Shown here: piece by piece, positions 6,397 through 14,113 of the stretch
Layout of the letters: each line of letters starts with the position of its first letter
How positions within the stretch are numbered: position 1 is the stretch's first letter
From: an uncultured Actinomycetes bacterium
GTDB lineage: Bacteria > Actinomycetota > Actinomycetes > Mycobacteriales > Nakamurellaceae
Reading direction: 5' to 3'
Assembly (NCBI GenBank): GCA_937926105.1
Contig: CALANS010000087.1
Location: 1-17,960, forward strand
DNA: 17,960 nt
Made by a program: the position numbers and the translations under genes
Notes under the pieces: model-generated
Told to the model about the DNA's origin: nothing
The model's input: the letters and a program-made list of their open reading frames with translations, nothing else
The model's database searches: none

Positions 6397-7350
6397 GTGG
6401 GCGAGGTTGAGCGGCGCGCGAGCAGCCTGGTGAACCGGATGAAGGTCGGCAACGAGAGCGGCGTGCTCGCGTTCCCATTGAGCTGCTTCACCGACGATGG
6501 GGAGGCGGTGGACACAGGTTCGTTCGCCGCGCACCTCAGGTGGCACATGGGTTTCGGTCCCGGGGCGCTATTCGTGTGTTGCGGGACCGGTGAATTCACC
6601 AGCCTGACTGTCGATGAGTACTCAACGCTGGTCGCTACAGCCGTCACGACCGCCGCCGGCGAGATCCCGATCATCGCCGGCGTCGGCTACGGCTGGCCTC
6701 TGGCCCAGACTTTCGCGAAGGCGGCGGAGGCTGCTGGAGCGGATGGCATCCTGTTGCTGCCGCACTACCTGGTCGCAGCTCCGTCTGCCGGAGTCCTCCG
6801 ACACGTGCGCCAGGTGGCGTCGGCCAGCGCGTTGCCGCTCATCGTCTACCAGCGTGGACTTGCGATGTACTCGGCTAAGGATGTCGGCGAGCTCGTGGCA
6901 ATTCCGAGCGTGATCGGGTTGAAAGACTCAATGAGTGATTTCGCCGAGCTCCAGCACATGACGATCGCCGCTCCGGACGATTTCCTCTTTTTCAACGGGA
7001 CGCCCACGGCCGAGCTGCAGTACCGGCCGTACGCAAGCATCGGCATCCCCGCCTACTCATCGGCCGTGCATAGCTGCACTCCGGAGATCGCGAGGGCATT
7101 CTTCGCGGCAGCTGTGGCGGGCGACACTGCGACGATGGACATGCTGCTCGTCGAGTTCTACTACCCACTCATCGCAATTCGGGACCGGGCGCCGGGCTAC
7201 GCGGTGGCGTTGATCAAGGAAGCCGCGCGCCTGCGTGGGCACCGCGTCGGCCCGGTTCGAGCCCCGCTCGTCGACCCGACCGACGCCGATTCCCGTGACT
7301 TGGAAGTTGTTATTCGCCACGGACTCGAAATCGTCAGCGCCGAGTTCTGA
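6397..7350 (+). CDS. kdgD: 5-dehydro-4-deoxyglucarate dehydratase-like DapA-family enzyme
   Basis: The 317-residue protein is a DapA/NAL-superfamily aldolase or dehydratase. It has CCGTGEFTSL (GTGE 63-66), the active-site Tyr in IVYQRG (151) and the Schiff-base Lys in VIGLKDS (176). The patterns FPLSCF, GTGEFTSLTVDEY, GADGILLLPHYL, GTPTAE, YSSAV, AIRDRAPGYAV and VGPVRAPL match my memory of 5-dehydro-4-deoxyglucarate dehydratases. Those convert 5-dehydro-4-deoxy-D-glucarate to 2,5-dioxopentanoate with loss of water and CO2 in the cytoplasm. The semialdehyde dehydrogenase at the end of the same operon would take that product to 2-oxoglutarate, which supports the call. The GTG at 6397 has AAGGGA 8 nt upstream. 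It is the first gene of the long operon and sits next to the candidate IclR operator. The alternative, a pyrroline-4-hydroxy-2-carboxylate deaminase, gives the same product but fits the motifs less well. Confidence 0.85.
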   Translation: MGEVERRASSLVNRMKVGNESGVLAFPLSCFTDDGEAVDTGSFAAHLRWHMGFGPGALFVCCGTGEFTSLTVDEYSTLVATAVTTAAGEIPIIAGVGYGWPLAQTFAKAAEAAGADGILLLPHYLVAAPSAGVLRHVRQVASASALPLIVYQRGLAMYSAKDVGELVAIPSVIGLKDSMSDFAELQHMTIAAPDDFLFFNGTPTAELQYRPYASIGIPAYSSAVHSCTPEIARAFFAAAVAGDTATMDMLLVEFYYPLIAIRDRAPGYAVALIKEAARLRGHRVGPVRAPLVDPTDADSRDLEVVIRHGLEIVSAEF

Positions 7351-7370
7351 CCACAAGTTTCGAAGGGCAG

Positions 7371-8453
7371 GTGCAGCAGGTGCGACCGGAACTGACTCAG
7401 CAGATTGATCGTGTGCGAGCGCGTCTGGCCAGGCTCCCGCACGCCTCGCTGGCTTTTCTGCCGACGCCCCTTCAGCCGTGCCCGCGGTTGACGAAGGAAC
7501 TCGGCGGCCCGCATCTATACATCAAGCGCGATGACCTCACGGGGCTCGCTTTTGGTGGGAATAAGGTGCGCCAGCACGAGTACATCCTCGGTGAGGCGCT
7601 CAGGCAGGGTGCGGACTGTTTCGTCCAGGGTGCAGCTGCGCAATCGAACCACTCGCGGCAGTTGGCTGCCGCGGGCGCCCAGCTCGGCGTGGACACCTAT
7701 CTGCTGCCCAAGGACGACGGCTTTATGAATCCCGCCGTCGGCAATCTGCTCATCGATCGCATTCTGGGTGCACAGATCTCTCCGATCCGTGCGACGGACA
7801 GCACGATCGCGGCGAAGTCGGCGCTAGTGGCTCGGCTGACCACTGACGGACGGCATCCGTTCGTGACCGGCATGGGTGCGCAAGCAGCGCTCATGCTTGC
7901 GGCAGTCGCCTATGTCGATGCGTTGTTCGAGATCGTCGAGCAGATGCCCGACGAGCGAATTCCGGACGCGATTTATACGGCGTCCCAAGGCAGCACCCAG
8001 GGCGGCATGATGCTCGCCTGCGAAATGCTCGGCCTGCCGACGCGGGTAATCGGGATCGCTCCGATGCGAGCCGACAGCGAGGCGCGGATGTCCAAGCCCG
8101 AGATCGTCGAGATGATCCACTCCGCCGGCGAACTTCTCGGCCACGAAAGTGCGATCACCGTCGACGACATCGAACTGCGCGATGAGTTCGTCGGGCCCGA
8201 TTATGGCGTGCCTTCCGAGGAAAGCATCGAAGCCATCGGTACCGTCGGACGCCTTGAAGGGGTGCTCCTCGATCCTGTCTACAGCGGTAAGGCCTTCGCC
8301 GGACTGACAGCCGATGTGGGCGCGGCCCGATTCACCACGTCTGACCACGTTGTGTTTCTACATACCGGGGGGCTACCTGCCCTCTTTGTCCATGCAGAAC
8401 AAGTCGTCGCCGGGTTGGACCGGCATCGGCGAACCAACCCGAGTGAGGAGTGA
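7371..8453 (+). CDS. Fold-type II PLP-dependent lyase/deaminase (D-cysteine desulfhydrase/ACC deaminase family)
   Basis: The 360-residue protein has the hallmarks of the ACC deaminase/D-cysteine desulfhydrase branch of the tryptophan-synthase-beta fold. These are PTPLQPC near residue 31, YIKRDDLTG (50-58), the PLP lysine in FGGNKVR (Lys65), QSNHSRQ (91-97) that contacts the substrate carboxylate, YSGKAFAGL, and the C-terminal phosphate-side HTGGLPALF. Family members eliminate ammonia together with a beta leaving group or open a ring; known activities include D-cysteine desulfhydrase, ACC deaminase and L-cysteate sulfo-lyase. Here it follows the kdgD-like gene by 20 bp and precedes the transporter with a GTGA overlap. 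I infer it makes a 2-keto acid for the KdgD-like enzyme, releasing ammonia, but the substrate is not readable. The GTG at 7371 has AAGGG 3 nt upstream; the GTG at 7380 is a close alternative. Confidence 0.87.
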   Translation: MQQVRPELTQQIDRVRARLARLPHASLAFLPTPLQPCPRLTKELGGPHLYIKRDDLTGLAFGGNKVRQHEYILGEALRQGADCFVQGAAAQSNHSRQLAAAGAQLGVDTYLLPKDDGFMNPAVGNLLIDRILGAQISPIRATDSTIAAKSALVARLTTDGRHPFVTGMGAQAALMLAAVAYVDALFEIVEQMPDERIPDAIYTASQGSTQGGMMLACEMLGLPTRVIGIAPMRADSEARMSKPEIVEMIHSAGELLGHESAITVDDIELRDEFVGPDYGVPSEESIEAIGTVGRLEGVLLDPVYSGKAFAGLTADVGAARFTTSDHVVFLHTGGLPALFVHAEQVVAGLDRHRRTNPSEE

Positions 8454-8458
8454 CACAA

Positions 8459-10120
8459 ATGGTGCGTAAGACACGGTATGCCGTGACTACGGGGGCAATA
8501 CTCGCGGCTGCCCTCATCTTGGCGGCGTGCGGATCCGGCAGTGGCAACAGTGCCGGTGACTCCAGCGGTGCGACCCAGCCGACCTCCGGCGCCACCGGTG
8601 AATCATCGGCCCCGAGCGGTGGTGCTCTGCACATCAGCGCCGCCGAGCCGAGTGCGGGATTGGACCCGGCGACGGCGGTGACGCAGGCATCCAAGCGTGT
8701 CATGGAATTGATATACGACACGCTGATCGACTACAACGAGAAGAATGAGCTGATTCCGATGATCGCCGAAAAATGGGCGCTCTCGGATGACAAGCTTAGC
8801 TATGTTTTCACCCTCCGCGCGAACGCGATGTTCAGTGATGGCAATCCAATTACGACTGATGATGTCGTGTACTCGCTCAACCGCATGCAACAATCCGAGG
8901 CGCTGAAGGCGCAACTCGCCGGTGTGACGAAGATTGAGGCTACCGGCGATCACGAGGTCACTGTCACGCTCGACGCTCCGTCGCGGGTGTTCCTCAATGC
9001 ACTGGCGACGGTGGGTAGCGCTGCGATCCTGTCGCAGAAGGCAGTCGACGGCAATGCGGATTACTTCACGAAGCCGACCGCGACGTCGGGTCCCTGGTAC
9101 CTCGACGACATCGTCTCGCACGGGAGCGCGACGCTGAAGGCGAACGGACATTACTGGAATGCCGGGTACCCCAAGTTCGCGACGATCAATTACGATTTCG
9201 CGACGGACAGCACAGCGATGGCGGCGGCGCTGGAGACCGGCACCATCGATATGACCTACAACATGGTGCCCGCCGATGCAGTCCGGCTGAAGGCGTCCGG
9301 TGCGATCGACAACCATCTGGCGCCGAGCGCCGGCCTGATCGCATGGGGCTTGAACAAGAGCCACTCACCGTTCGACAACAAGGACGTGCGTCAAGCGGTG
9401 GCGTATGTCGTCCCGCGTGAGGACGCCATGCAGACCTGCTGGAGCGGGATCGGGCCCGTGTCATACGGCGACCTGATCTTCGAGGGGCAGAACTTCTACG
9501 CGAAGGGTGAGCAGCGCTTCCAGCTCGACAAGGATGCCGCAATCCAGAAGGCCGGGCAGCTGTTGGACTCGGCCGGTTGGGTGATGGGTTCGGATGGTGT
9601 CCGTGAGGCCAAGGGTGTGACGGGCGTCGAGGACGGAACGAAGCTCGCCTTCAATGTTCCATACGAGAACTCGTGGGCGCAGGCCCGGTGCAATACCGAG
9701 ATGCTCCAGCAGTACCTCAAGCCACTCGGCGTGGCGGCTACGCCCGAGGCTTACGACAAGGCGTCGTTCTACAGTGACGCTGGTGCCGGCAAGTTCACCA
9801 TGTACCACATGGGCAACAACTACGCGACTGTCGACGACTACATCGGTCAGACCTTCACGTGCGAGGGTTCGGCGAACGCGATCCTGACCCAGTACTGCAA
9901 CGAGAGGGTTGACGAACTCGTCAATGAGGCCCGCGCCACCGACGATGTTCAGAAAGCGACTGACAACTACCGCCAGGTGCAGGACATCATCCTGGATGAG
10001 CAGCCGGTCATCCCGATCGGTGCACAGTACGCGGCGATTGGCACGTCGCCCAAGCTGCAGGGCTTTTATCCGCGGGCTGACGCTTCCAATCGGTCGCTCA
10101 TCTACGCGACACTCGGCTAA
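8459..10120 (+). CDS. ABC transporter substrate-binding lipoprotein (SBP family 5, Dpp/Opp-type)
   Basis: The 553-residue precursor begins with basic residues, a hydrophobic helix and a lipobox ending LILAAC (Cys24). It is therefore exported and lipid-anchored on the outer face of the membrane. A Gly/Ser/Thr-rich linker follows. The mature protein shows family 5 features: SAAEPSAGLDPATAV, YDTLIDYNEKNELIPMIAEKW, the conserved LSYVFTLRANAMFSDGNPIT block with TDDVVYSLNR, and NKSHSPFDNKDVRQAVAY. Family 5 proteins bind peptides, nickel chelates, opines and some oligosaccharides or sugar-acid conjugates. The ATG at 8459 is chosen because GAGGAG lies 8 nt upstream. The GTG at 8450 overlaps the preceding stop but sits on the Shine-Dalgarno itself. 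The gene is followed by a strong hairpin and then the two permeases and two ATPases. The ligand is probably the catabolic substrate of this locus. Confidence 0.92.
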   Translation: MVRKTRYAVTTGAILAAALILAACGSGSGNSAGDSSGATQPTSGATGESSAPSGGALHISAAEPSAGLDPATAVTQASKRVMELIYDTLIDYNEKNELIPMIAEKWALSDDKLSYVFTLRANAMFSDGNPITTDDVVYSLNRMQQSEALKAQLAGVTKIEATGDHEVTVTLDAPSRVFLNALATVGSAAILSQKAVDGNADYFTKPTATSGPWYLDDIVSHGSATLKANGHYWNAGYPKFATINYDFATDSTAMAAALETGTIDMTYNMVPADAVRLKASGAIDNHLAPSAGLIAWGLNKSHSPFDNKDVRQAVAYVVPREDAMQTCWSGIGPVSYGDLIFEGQNFYAKGEQRFQLDKDAAIQKAGQLLDSAGWVMGSDGVREAKGVTGVEDGTKLAFNVPYENSWAQARCNTEMLQQYLKPLGVAATPEAYDKASFYSDAGAGKFTMYHMGNNYATVDDYIGQTFTCEGSANAILTQYCNERVDELVNEARATDDVQKATDNYRQVQDIILDEQPVIPIGAQYAAIGTSPKLQGFYPRADASNRSLIYATLG

Positions 10121-10136
10121 GTAAGTAGCCTGCCTA

Positions 10137-10169
10137 CGGGTGGGGGCCGGTAGTCCCGGCCCCCACCCG
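10137..10169 (+). other. GC-rich intercistronic hairpin between binding-protein and permease genes
   Basis: Arms at 10137-10150 and 10156-10169 (14 perfect base pairs, starting CGGGTGGGGGCCGG) enclose the 5-nt loop TAGTC. No T-run follows, so it is not a standard intrinsic terminator. It lies 17 nt after the lipoprotein stop and 24 nt before the permease GTG. Hairpins at this place in ABC operons commonly stabilise the upstream message or cause partial termination, giving more binding protein than membrane subunits. That role is inferred here. Confidence 0.7.
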
Positions 10170-10192
10170 GGCCGCATCTCGGAGGAATCAGC

Positions 10193-11134
10193 GTGCTCGG
10201 CTATCTCGTCAGACGGATCCTCGTCTTGATCCCGTTGCTGTTCAGTCTGACCGTGCTCCTCTTTTTCTACATCCACGCTGTCCCCGGTGATCCGATTGCG
10301 GGCATGCTCGGGCCGGACAGCACACCGGAGCTGATCGCGCGCCTTCGACACGAGCGCGGGTTGGACCTGCCGTTGTGGGAGCAATATTGGCGATGGTTCG
10401 CCGGGCTGTTCCGCGGTGACCTCGGGATTTCGCTCATTAATGGCGCACCGGTCACGCCGATCGTCATCAATCGAATTCCGGCGACTCTGCAGCTCACTCT
10501 GTGCTCGCTGTTCCTGATCGTGGCCATCGGATTTCCTCTCGGCTTCCTGGCGGGCAAACACCAGGGGAGCTGGATTGATCGCATCCTCTCACCGACCGCA
10601 CTCCTGGGACTGTCAACGCCGGCGTTCTGGCTCGGCACGTTGCTGATCCTGATCTTCGCCGTGAGGCTTGGATGGTTCCCGGCCGGAGGGTATATCCCGT
10701 TCTCGGAGGACCCGATCGAAAGTCTCCGTCGGACACTGTTGCCGGCGTTCGCCCTGGGCATCAACCTCTCGCCTCTACTGGCACGTCTGGTGCGGGCCGC
10801 GACGGTCGAACTCAAACGCGAACCGTTCGTCATACAGGCCAGCGGGCGCGGGTTGAAGCCGAACACGATCACCAGGCGCTATCTCCTGCGCAATGCCGTG
10901 TTGCCGGTACTGGTGATCGTCGGCATGCAGCTCGGCGGACTGCTCGGTGGGCAGGTGATCATTGAGCAGCTTTTCAGCTGGCCCGGCGTGGGCAGGTTGC
11001 TCGTCGAGGGTGCCGTCCAGCGCGACTACCTCCTGGTACAGTCGCTGATCCTGGTGGTGGCCGTGATCTACGTGCTGGTCAATCTAGCTGTGGATGTTCT
11101 CCACGCGTCGCTGGATCCGAGGGTGAAGCTATGA
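10193..11134 (+). CDS. ABC transporter permease, DppB/OppB type
   Basis: The 313-residue membrane protein has six predicted helices, near residues 9-30, 101-122, 135-157, 182-201, 238-258 and 284-303. It carries the usual BPD_transp_1 landmarks: PGDPI (31-35) after the first helix, ATLQLT (97-102), the EAA-type ATPase-contact loop around QASGRGLKPN to LLRNAVLPVL (215-240), FSWPGVGRLL (261-270), and the DPR C-terminus. It forms half of the membrane channel for the family 5 binding protein. The GTG start at 10193 has GGAGGA 6 nt upstream, a strong site that restarts translation after the intercistronic hairpin. Its stop overlaps the ATG of the second permease (ATGA). Confidence 0.94.
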   Translation: MLGYLVRRILVLIPLLFSLTVLLFFYIHAVPGDPIAGMLGPDSTPELIARLRHERGLDLPLWEQYWRWFAGLFRGDLGISLINGAPVTPIVINRIPATLQLTLCSLFLIVAIGFPLGFLAGKHQGSWIDRILSPTALLGLSTPAFWLGTLLILIFAVRLGWFPAGGYIPFSEDPIESLRRTLLPAFALGINLSPLLARLVRAATVELKREPFVIQASGRGLKPNTITRRYLLRNAVLPVLVIVGMQLGGLLGGQVIIEQLFSWPGVGRLLVEGAVQRDYLLVQSLILVVAVIYVLVNLAVDVLHASLDPRVKL

Positions 11135-12042
11135 ACCTGATCATGCGCCGGCAGGACTCGCTCGTTGATGCCGTAGCGAAGGCCAGGCCTAGCGGCGGCG
11201 CCAAAGCGATCACGCTGCGCGCAATCGTGGCCAACCGTAGAGCACTGACCGGCGGGCTGCTGACGGCGATCGTGGTGGCTATCGCGATCGTGGGCGCGTT
11301 TTGGACCCCGTACGATCCGCTGACATTCGATGCTGAACACAACTTCGCCGGCCCCTCCTGGGATCATCTGGCCGGAACCGATATCTACGGCCGTGACATC
11401 TTTTCTCGACTGATGGCCGGCGCGAAGGTGTCTTTGCTCGTCGCGACCGGCGCGGTAGCAGGATCGTTCATCTTCGGGACGGCCTTGGGCGTGATATCCG
11501 GGATGTTCAAGGGCGCCGTGGATGCGGTGCTGACGAGGGTGATCGACCTGATGTTGGCCATCCCCGGTCTAGTGCTGGCGGTCGGCGTCGTCACGCTGCT
11601 CGGCCCGTCGGCCGTGTCGGTGACCATCGCGCTGATCGGGGTCTACACGTGGCAGTTCGCCCGTATCATCCGCGCCAGCGTCGTCGCGGTGCGGGACAGG
11701 CCCTATGTCGAGGCCGCACGTGGGCTGAACATGGGCACCTGGGCCATCATCGTCCGCGACATCCTGCCGAACGTTATGCCGGTGCTGATCGTCCAATCGA
11801 CGACCGCATTCGCCTGGGGCATCTTGGACGAAGCGAGCATCGGATTCTTGGGACTCGGCGTGCAGCCGCCCGCACCTTCCTGGGGTTCGCTGCTGATCGA
11901 AGGCCGGCAGTACATGTACCAGGCGCCGTGGCTGCCGATCGCCGCCGGCGCTGTGGTTGCAATCGCTGTGCTGGGCGTCAACCTCCTCGGCGATGGACTT
12001 CGCGACATCGTCGATCCGCGTTCGGATGGAGTGAAATCATGA
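11131..12042 (+). CDS. ABC transporter permease, DppC/OppC type
   Basis: The 303-residue protein is the partner permease. A ~40-residue N-terminal cytoplasmic tail precedes the first helix (42-58), followed by WTPYDPLTFD and the conserved periplasmic GTDIYGRDIFSRL (82-94). The EAA loop, EAARGLNMGTW...RDILPNVMPVL, spans ~194-219. GFLGLGVQPPAPSWGSLL (238-255) and NLLGDGLRDIVDPR close the family pattern. The ATG at 11131 overlaps the upstream stop by 4 nt, and its own stop overlaps the ATG of the first ATPase gene, so subunit synthesis is coupled. Confidence 0.94.
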   Translation: MNLIMRRQDSLVDAVAKARPSGGAKAITLRAIVANRRALTGGLLTAIVVAIAIVGAFWTPYDPLTFDAEHNFAGPSWDHLAGTDIYGRDIFSRLMAGAKVSLLVATGAVAGSFIFGTALGVISGMFKGAVDAVLTRVIDLMLAIPGLVLAVGVVTLLGPSAVSVTIALIGVYTWQFARIIRASVVAVRDRPYVEAARGLNMGTWAIIVRDILPNVMPVLIVQSTTAFAWGILDEASIGFLGLGVQPPAPSWGSLLIEGRQYMYQAPWLPIAAGAVVAIAVLGVNLLGDGLRDIVDPRSDGVKS

Positions 12043-13046
12043 GCACGGCCGCAGGCTCCGACGCACCGTTGCTGCACGTCGAGGAACTCTGCGTCGAGTT
12101 CACCATCGGTTCTCACCGCCTTCGAGCTGTTGACGATGTTTCGTTCGACATCGGCCGCGGCGAGATCGTGGGCTTGGTCGGCGAATCGGCATCGGGCAAG
12201 AGCACGTTGGGCCTCGCGATCATGAGGATGGTGCCAGGCGCCGGCCGCGTATCGGCCAAGAGCATGAAATTCGTGGATCAGGAGTTGTACGACCTCACGG
12301 CCGCCGAACTGCGTCACGTCCGTGGAAACGACCTGGCGCTCATCGTGCAGGACGCCTTGGCGACGATGAACCCCGTCATCACCGTCGGCGAGCAGATCAC
12401 ACAGGTGATGCGTGACCACGGCGAGAAGGGCGGCCGGTCCGAACTTCGTCGGCGCGCGGTACATACATTTCGCGAGGTTCGCCTCTCCGAACCGGAGGAG
12501 ACGCTCGGCAAGTTCCCACACGAACTCAGCGGCGGCATGCAGCAAAGGGTGGCTATCGCGCAGGGCCTGGTGCTCGGGCCGCTCCTGATTATCGCCGACG
12601 AACCGACGACCGCCCTGGACGTCACCGTGCAGGCCCAGATCCTCGCGCTGCTGCGCGGCATCGTCGACGACCGCGGCACCAGCATTATTTTCATCACCCA
12701 CGACCTCGCCACGGTCGCCGAAATCTGTGATCGGGTCCTCGTCATGTACGCCGGTCGAATTGTCGAAGCCGGTGCCGTCGGCGATGTGTTCGCCGACCCG
12801 ATGCATCCATATACCAGGGCGCTTCTCGCCAGCCTGCTCCCGTTGGACGGCGAACCGCCGGACGTGCTGACCGCAATACCGGGCCAGCCGCCGCAGCCGG
12901 ATGAGTGGCCCACCGGTTGCCGGTTCCGGCCGCGCTGCCCGCTGTACCAGGCCCTCGGTGAACCCGAGGCCTGCCGGACGACCGACCCGTTGGTTGACGA
13001 GACGGTGCCGCACTGGGCTGCATGCCATTTCGTAGATGAGCGGTGA
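12039..13046 (+). CDS. ABC transporter ATP-binding protein, DppD/OppD type
   Basis: The 335-residue ATPase has Walker A GESASGKS (48-55), a Q-loop IVQDALATMNP (Gln104), the ABC signature LSGGMQQR (163-170), Walker B LLIIADEPTTALD (182-194) and the switch His221 in FITHD. The C-terminal oligopeptide/dipeptide-transporter extension follows, with GCRFRPRCP and further cysteines, where E. coli DppD/OppD-type ATPases have an iron-sulfur or cysteine-rich element. The usual GESGSGKS is GESASGKS here, a tolerated change. It powers uptake together with the next gene product. The ATG at 12039 (ATGA with the upstream stop) sets the start, although the frame stays open further upstream. Its stop overlaps the next gene as GTGA. 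Confidence 0.94.
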   Translation: MSTAAGSDAPLLHVEELCVEFTIGSHRLRAVDDVSFDIGRGEIVGLVGESASGKSTLGLAIMRMVPGAGRVSAKSMKFVDQELYDLTAAELRHVRGNDLALIVQDALATMNPVITVGEQITQVMRDHGEKGGRSELRRRAVHTFREVRLSEPEETLGKFPHELSGGMQQRVAIAQGLVLGPLLIIADEPTTALDVTVQAQILALLRGIVDDRGTSIIFITHDLATVAEICDRVLVMYAGRIVEAGAVGDVFADPMHPYTRALLASLLPLDGEPPDVLTAIPGQPPQPDEWPTGCRFRPRCPLYQALGEPEACRTTDPLVDETVPHWAACHFVDER

Positions 13047-14113
13047 CGACGATGACGATAGATTCGACGGACGACAGGGTCGGGGCGCGATTCCAGGTTG
13101 ACGGCGTCTTCAAACAATTTGTACGCAGGCGTTGGCCTCGGCGTGCGCAAACCACGGTGGCGCTCGATGACGTGTCGCTGTCCATTCGCCCGGGTGAGGC
13201 GCTGGGCATTGTCGGCGAGAGTGGCTCAGGGAAAACGACGCTGGGGCGGATGCTGGTCGGATTCGAGCCGGCGAGTGCGGGGCGTGTCCTGTTCGCCGGC
13301 AAGGATTTGTTCACGATGCGACGGCGCGAGCGCGAGGCCTTCCGCCGCGATGTGCAGATGATGTTCCAGAATCCCTTCGCGGCGCTCAACCTGTTCCGGA
13401 CCGTGCGCGACTCCTTGACCGATGGGCTCCGCGCACGTGGTGTGCCGAAAGCCGCGCGTCAAGCCGAGCTGGAACGGTTGATGGAGCAGACGGGGCTCAG
13501 CCCGAAGATGCTCGATCGGTACCCGCATGAATTTTCTGGTGGCCAGCGCCAGCGCATCGTACTGGCCCGTTCGCTGAGTGTCGGGCCGAAGGTACTGATT
13601 GCTGACGAACCCGTATCCGCGCTCGATGTGTCCATTCAGGCGCAGGTGTTGAACCTGCTCAACTCTCTGCGCCGGGAACTAGACCTGACGATCGTCATGA
13701 TCACGCACGACCTGCGTGTGGTGAATTTTTTCTGCGACCGAGTGGTCGTGATGTATCGCGGCCGGATCGTTGAGGTCGGCACGCGGCGCCAGATCATGAT
13801 GCACGCTCAGCATCCATACACGCGCATGCTGGTTTCGGCTGCGCCACACGACAAGCCGGGCGACGCGCCGCTACGCCCGTGGGTGCGAAGCGAGATCGAT
13901 ACCGATTCACCGCCACCGGCGTCGGCCTGCAACTTCGCCAATCGATGCTGGCTGCGCACGGAACTGGGCAACCCGGAGATGTGCGTGACGCAGCGGCCGG
14001 ATCTGCGCCGGCTCGAGGTCGATGATCCGCGCACGGTGGCATGCCACTTCGCCCACCGCACGGAGGAGTTCGCGCAGCGTGAGCAGGAAGCCGGAGAGCA
14101 TGGGCACCATTGA
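13043..14113 (+). CDS. ABC transporter ATP-binding protein, DppF/OppF type
   Basis: The 356-residue second ATPase has Walker A GESGSGKT (58-65), Q-loop MMFQNPFAALNL (Gln109), signature FSGGQRQR (164-171), Walker B KVLIADEPVSALD (183-195) and switch His222 in MITHD. It also has the C-terminal oligopeptide-transporter domain with cysteines (ACNFANRCW, MCV, ACHF) and a His/Glu-rich tail. The GTG at 13043 overlaps the previous stop (GTGA); an ATG at 13052 is an alternative without a better ribosome-binding site. The last 14 nt overlap the start of the aminotransferase gene, tying the catabolic genes to the importer in one transcript. Confidence 0.94.
   Translation: MTTMTIDSTDDRVGARFQVDGVFKQFVRRRWPRRAQTTVALDDVSLSIRPGEALGIVGESGSGKTTLGRMLVGFEPASAGRVLFAGKDLFTMRRREREAFRRDVQMMFQNPFAALNLFRTVRDSLTDGLRARGVPKAARQAELERLMEQTGLSPKMLDRYPHEFSGGQRQRIVLARSLSVGPKVLIADEPVSALDVSIQAQVLNLLNSLRRELDLTIVMITHDLRVVNFFCDRVVVMYRGRIVEVGTRRQIMMHAQHPYTRMLVSAAPHDKPGDAPLRPWVRSEIDTDSPPPASACNFANRCWLRTELGNPEMCVTQRPDLRRLEVDDPRTVACHFAHRTEEFAQREQEAGEHGHH

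Noticed and set aside
10137..10169. Reading the large hairpin as an intrinsic terminator ending the operon
   Set aside because: No T-run follows, and the permeases and ATPases downstream complete the same transporter without another clear promoter.
9461..10561. A 366-residue minus-strand open frame opposite the binding protein and first permease
   Set aside because: It crosses the intercistronic hairpin and lies antisense to two well-supported genes; the product has no domain pattern.
11703..13028. A 441-residue open frame on the minus strand, opposite the second permease and first ATPase genes
   Set aside because: The plus strand encodes two unmistakable ABC subunits here with complete motifs; the antisense product has no recognisable domain and arises from GC-rich codon bias.
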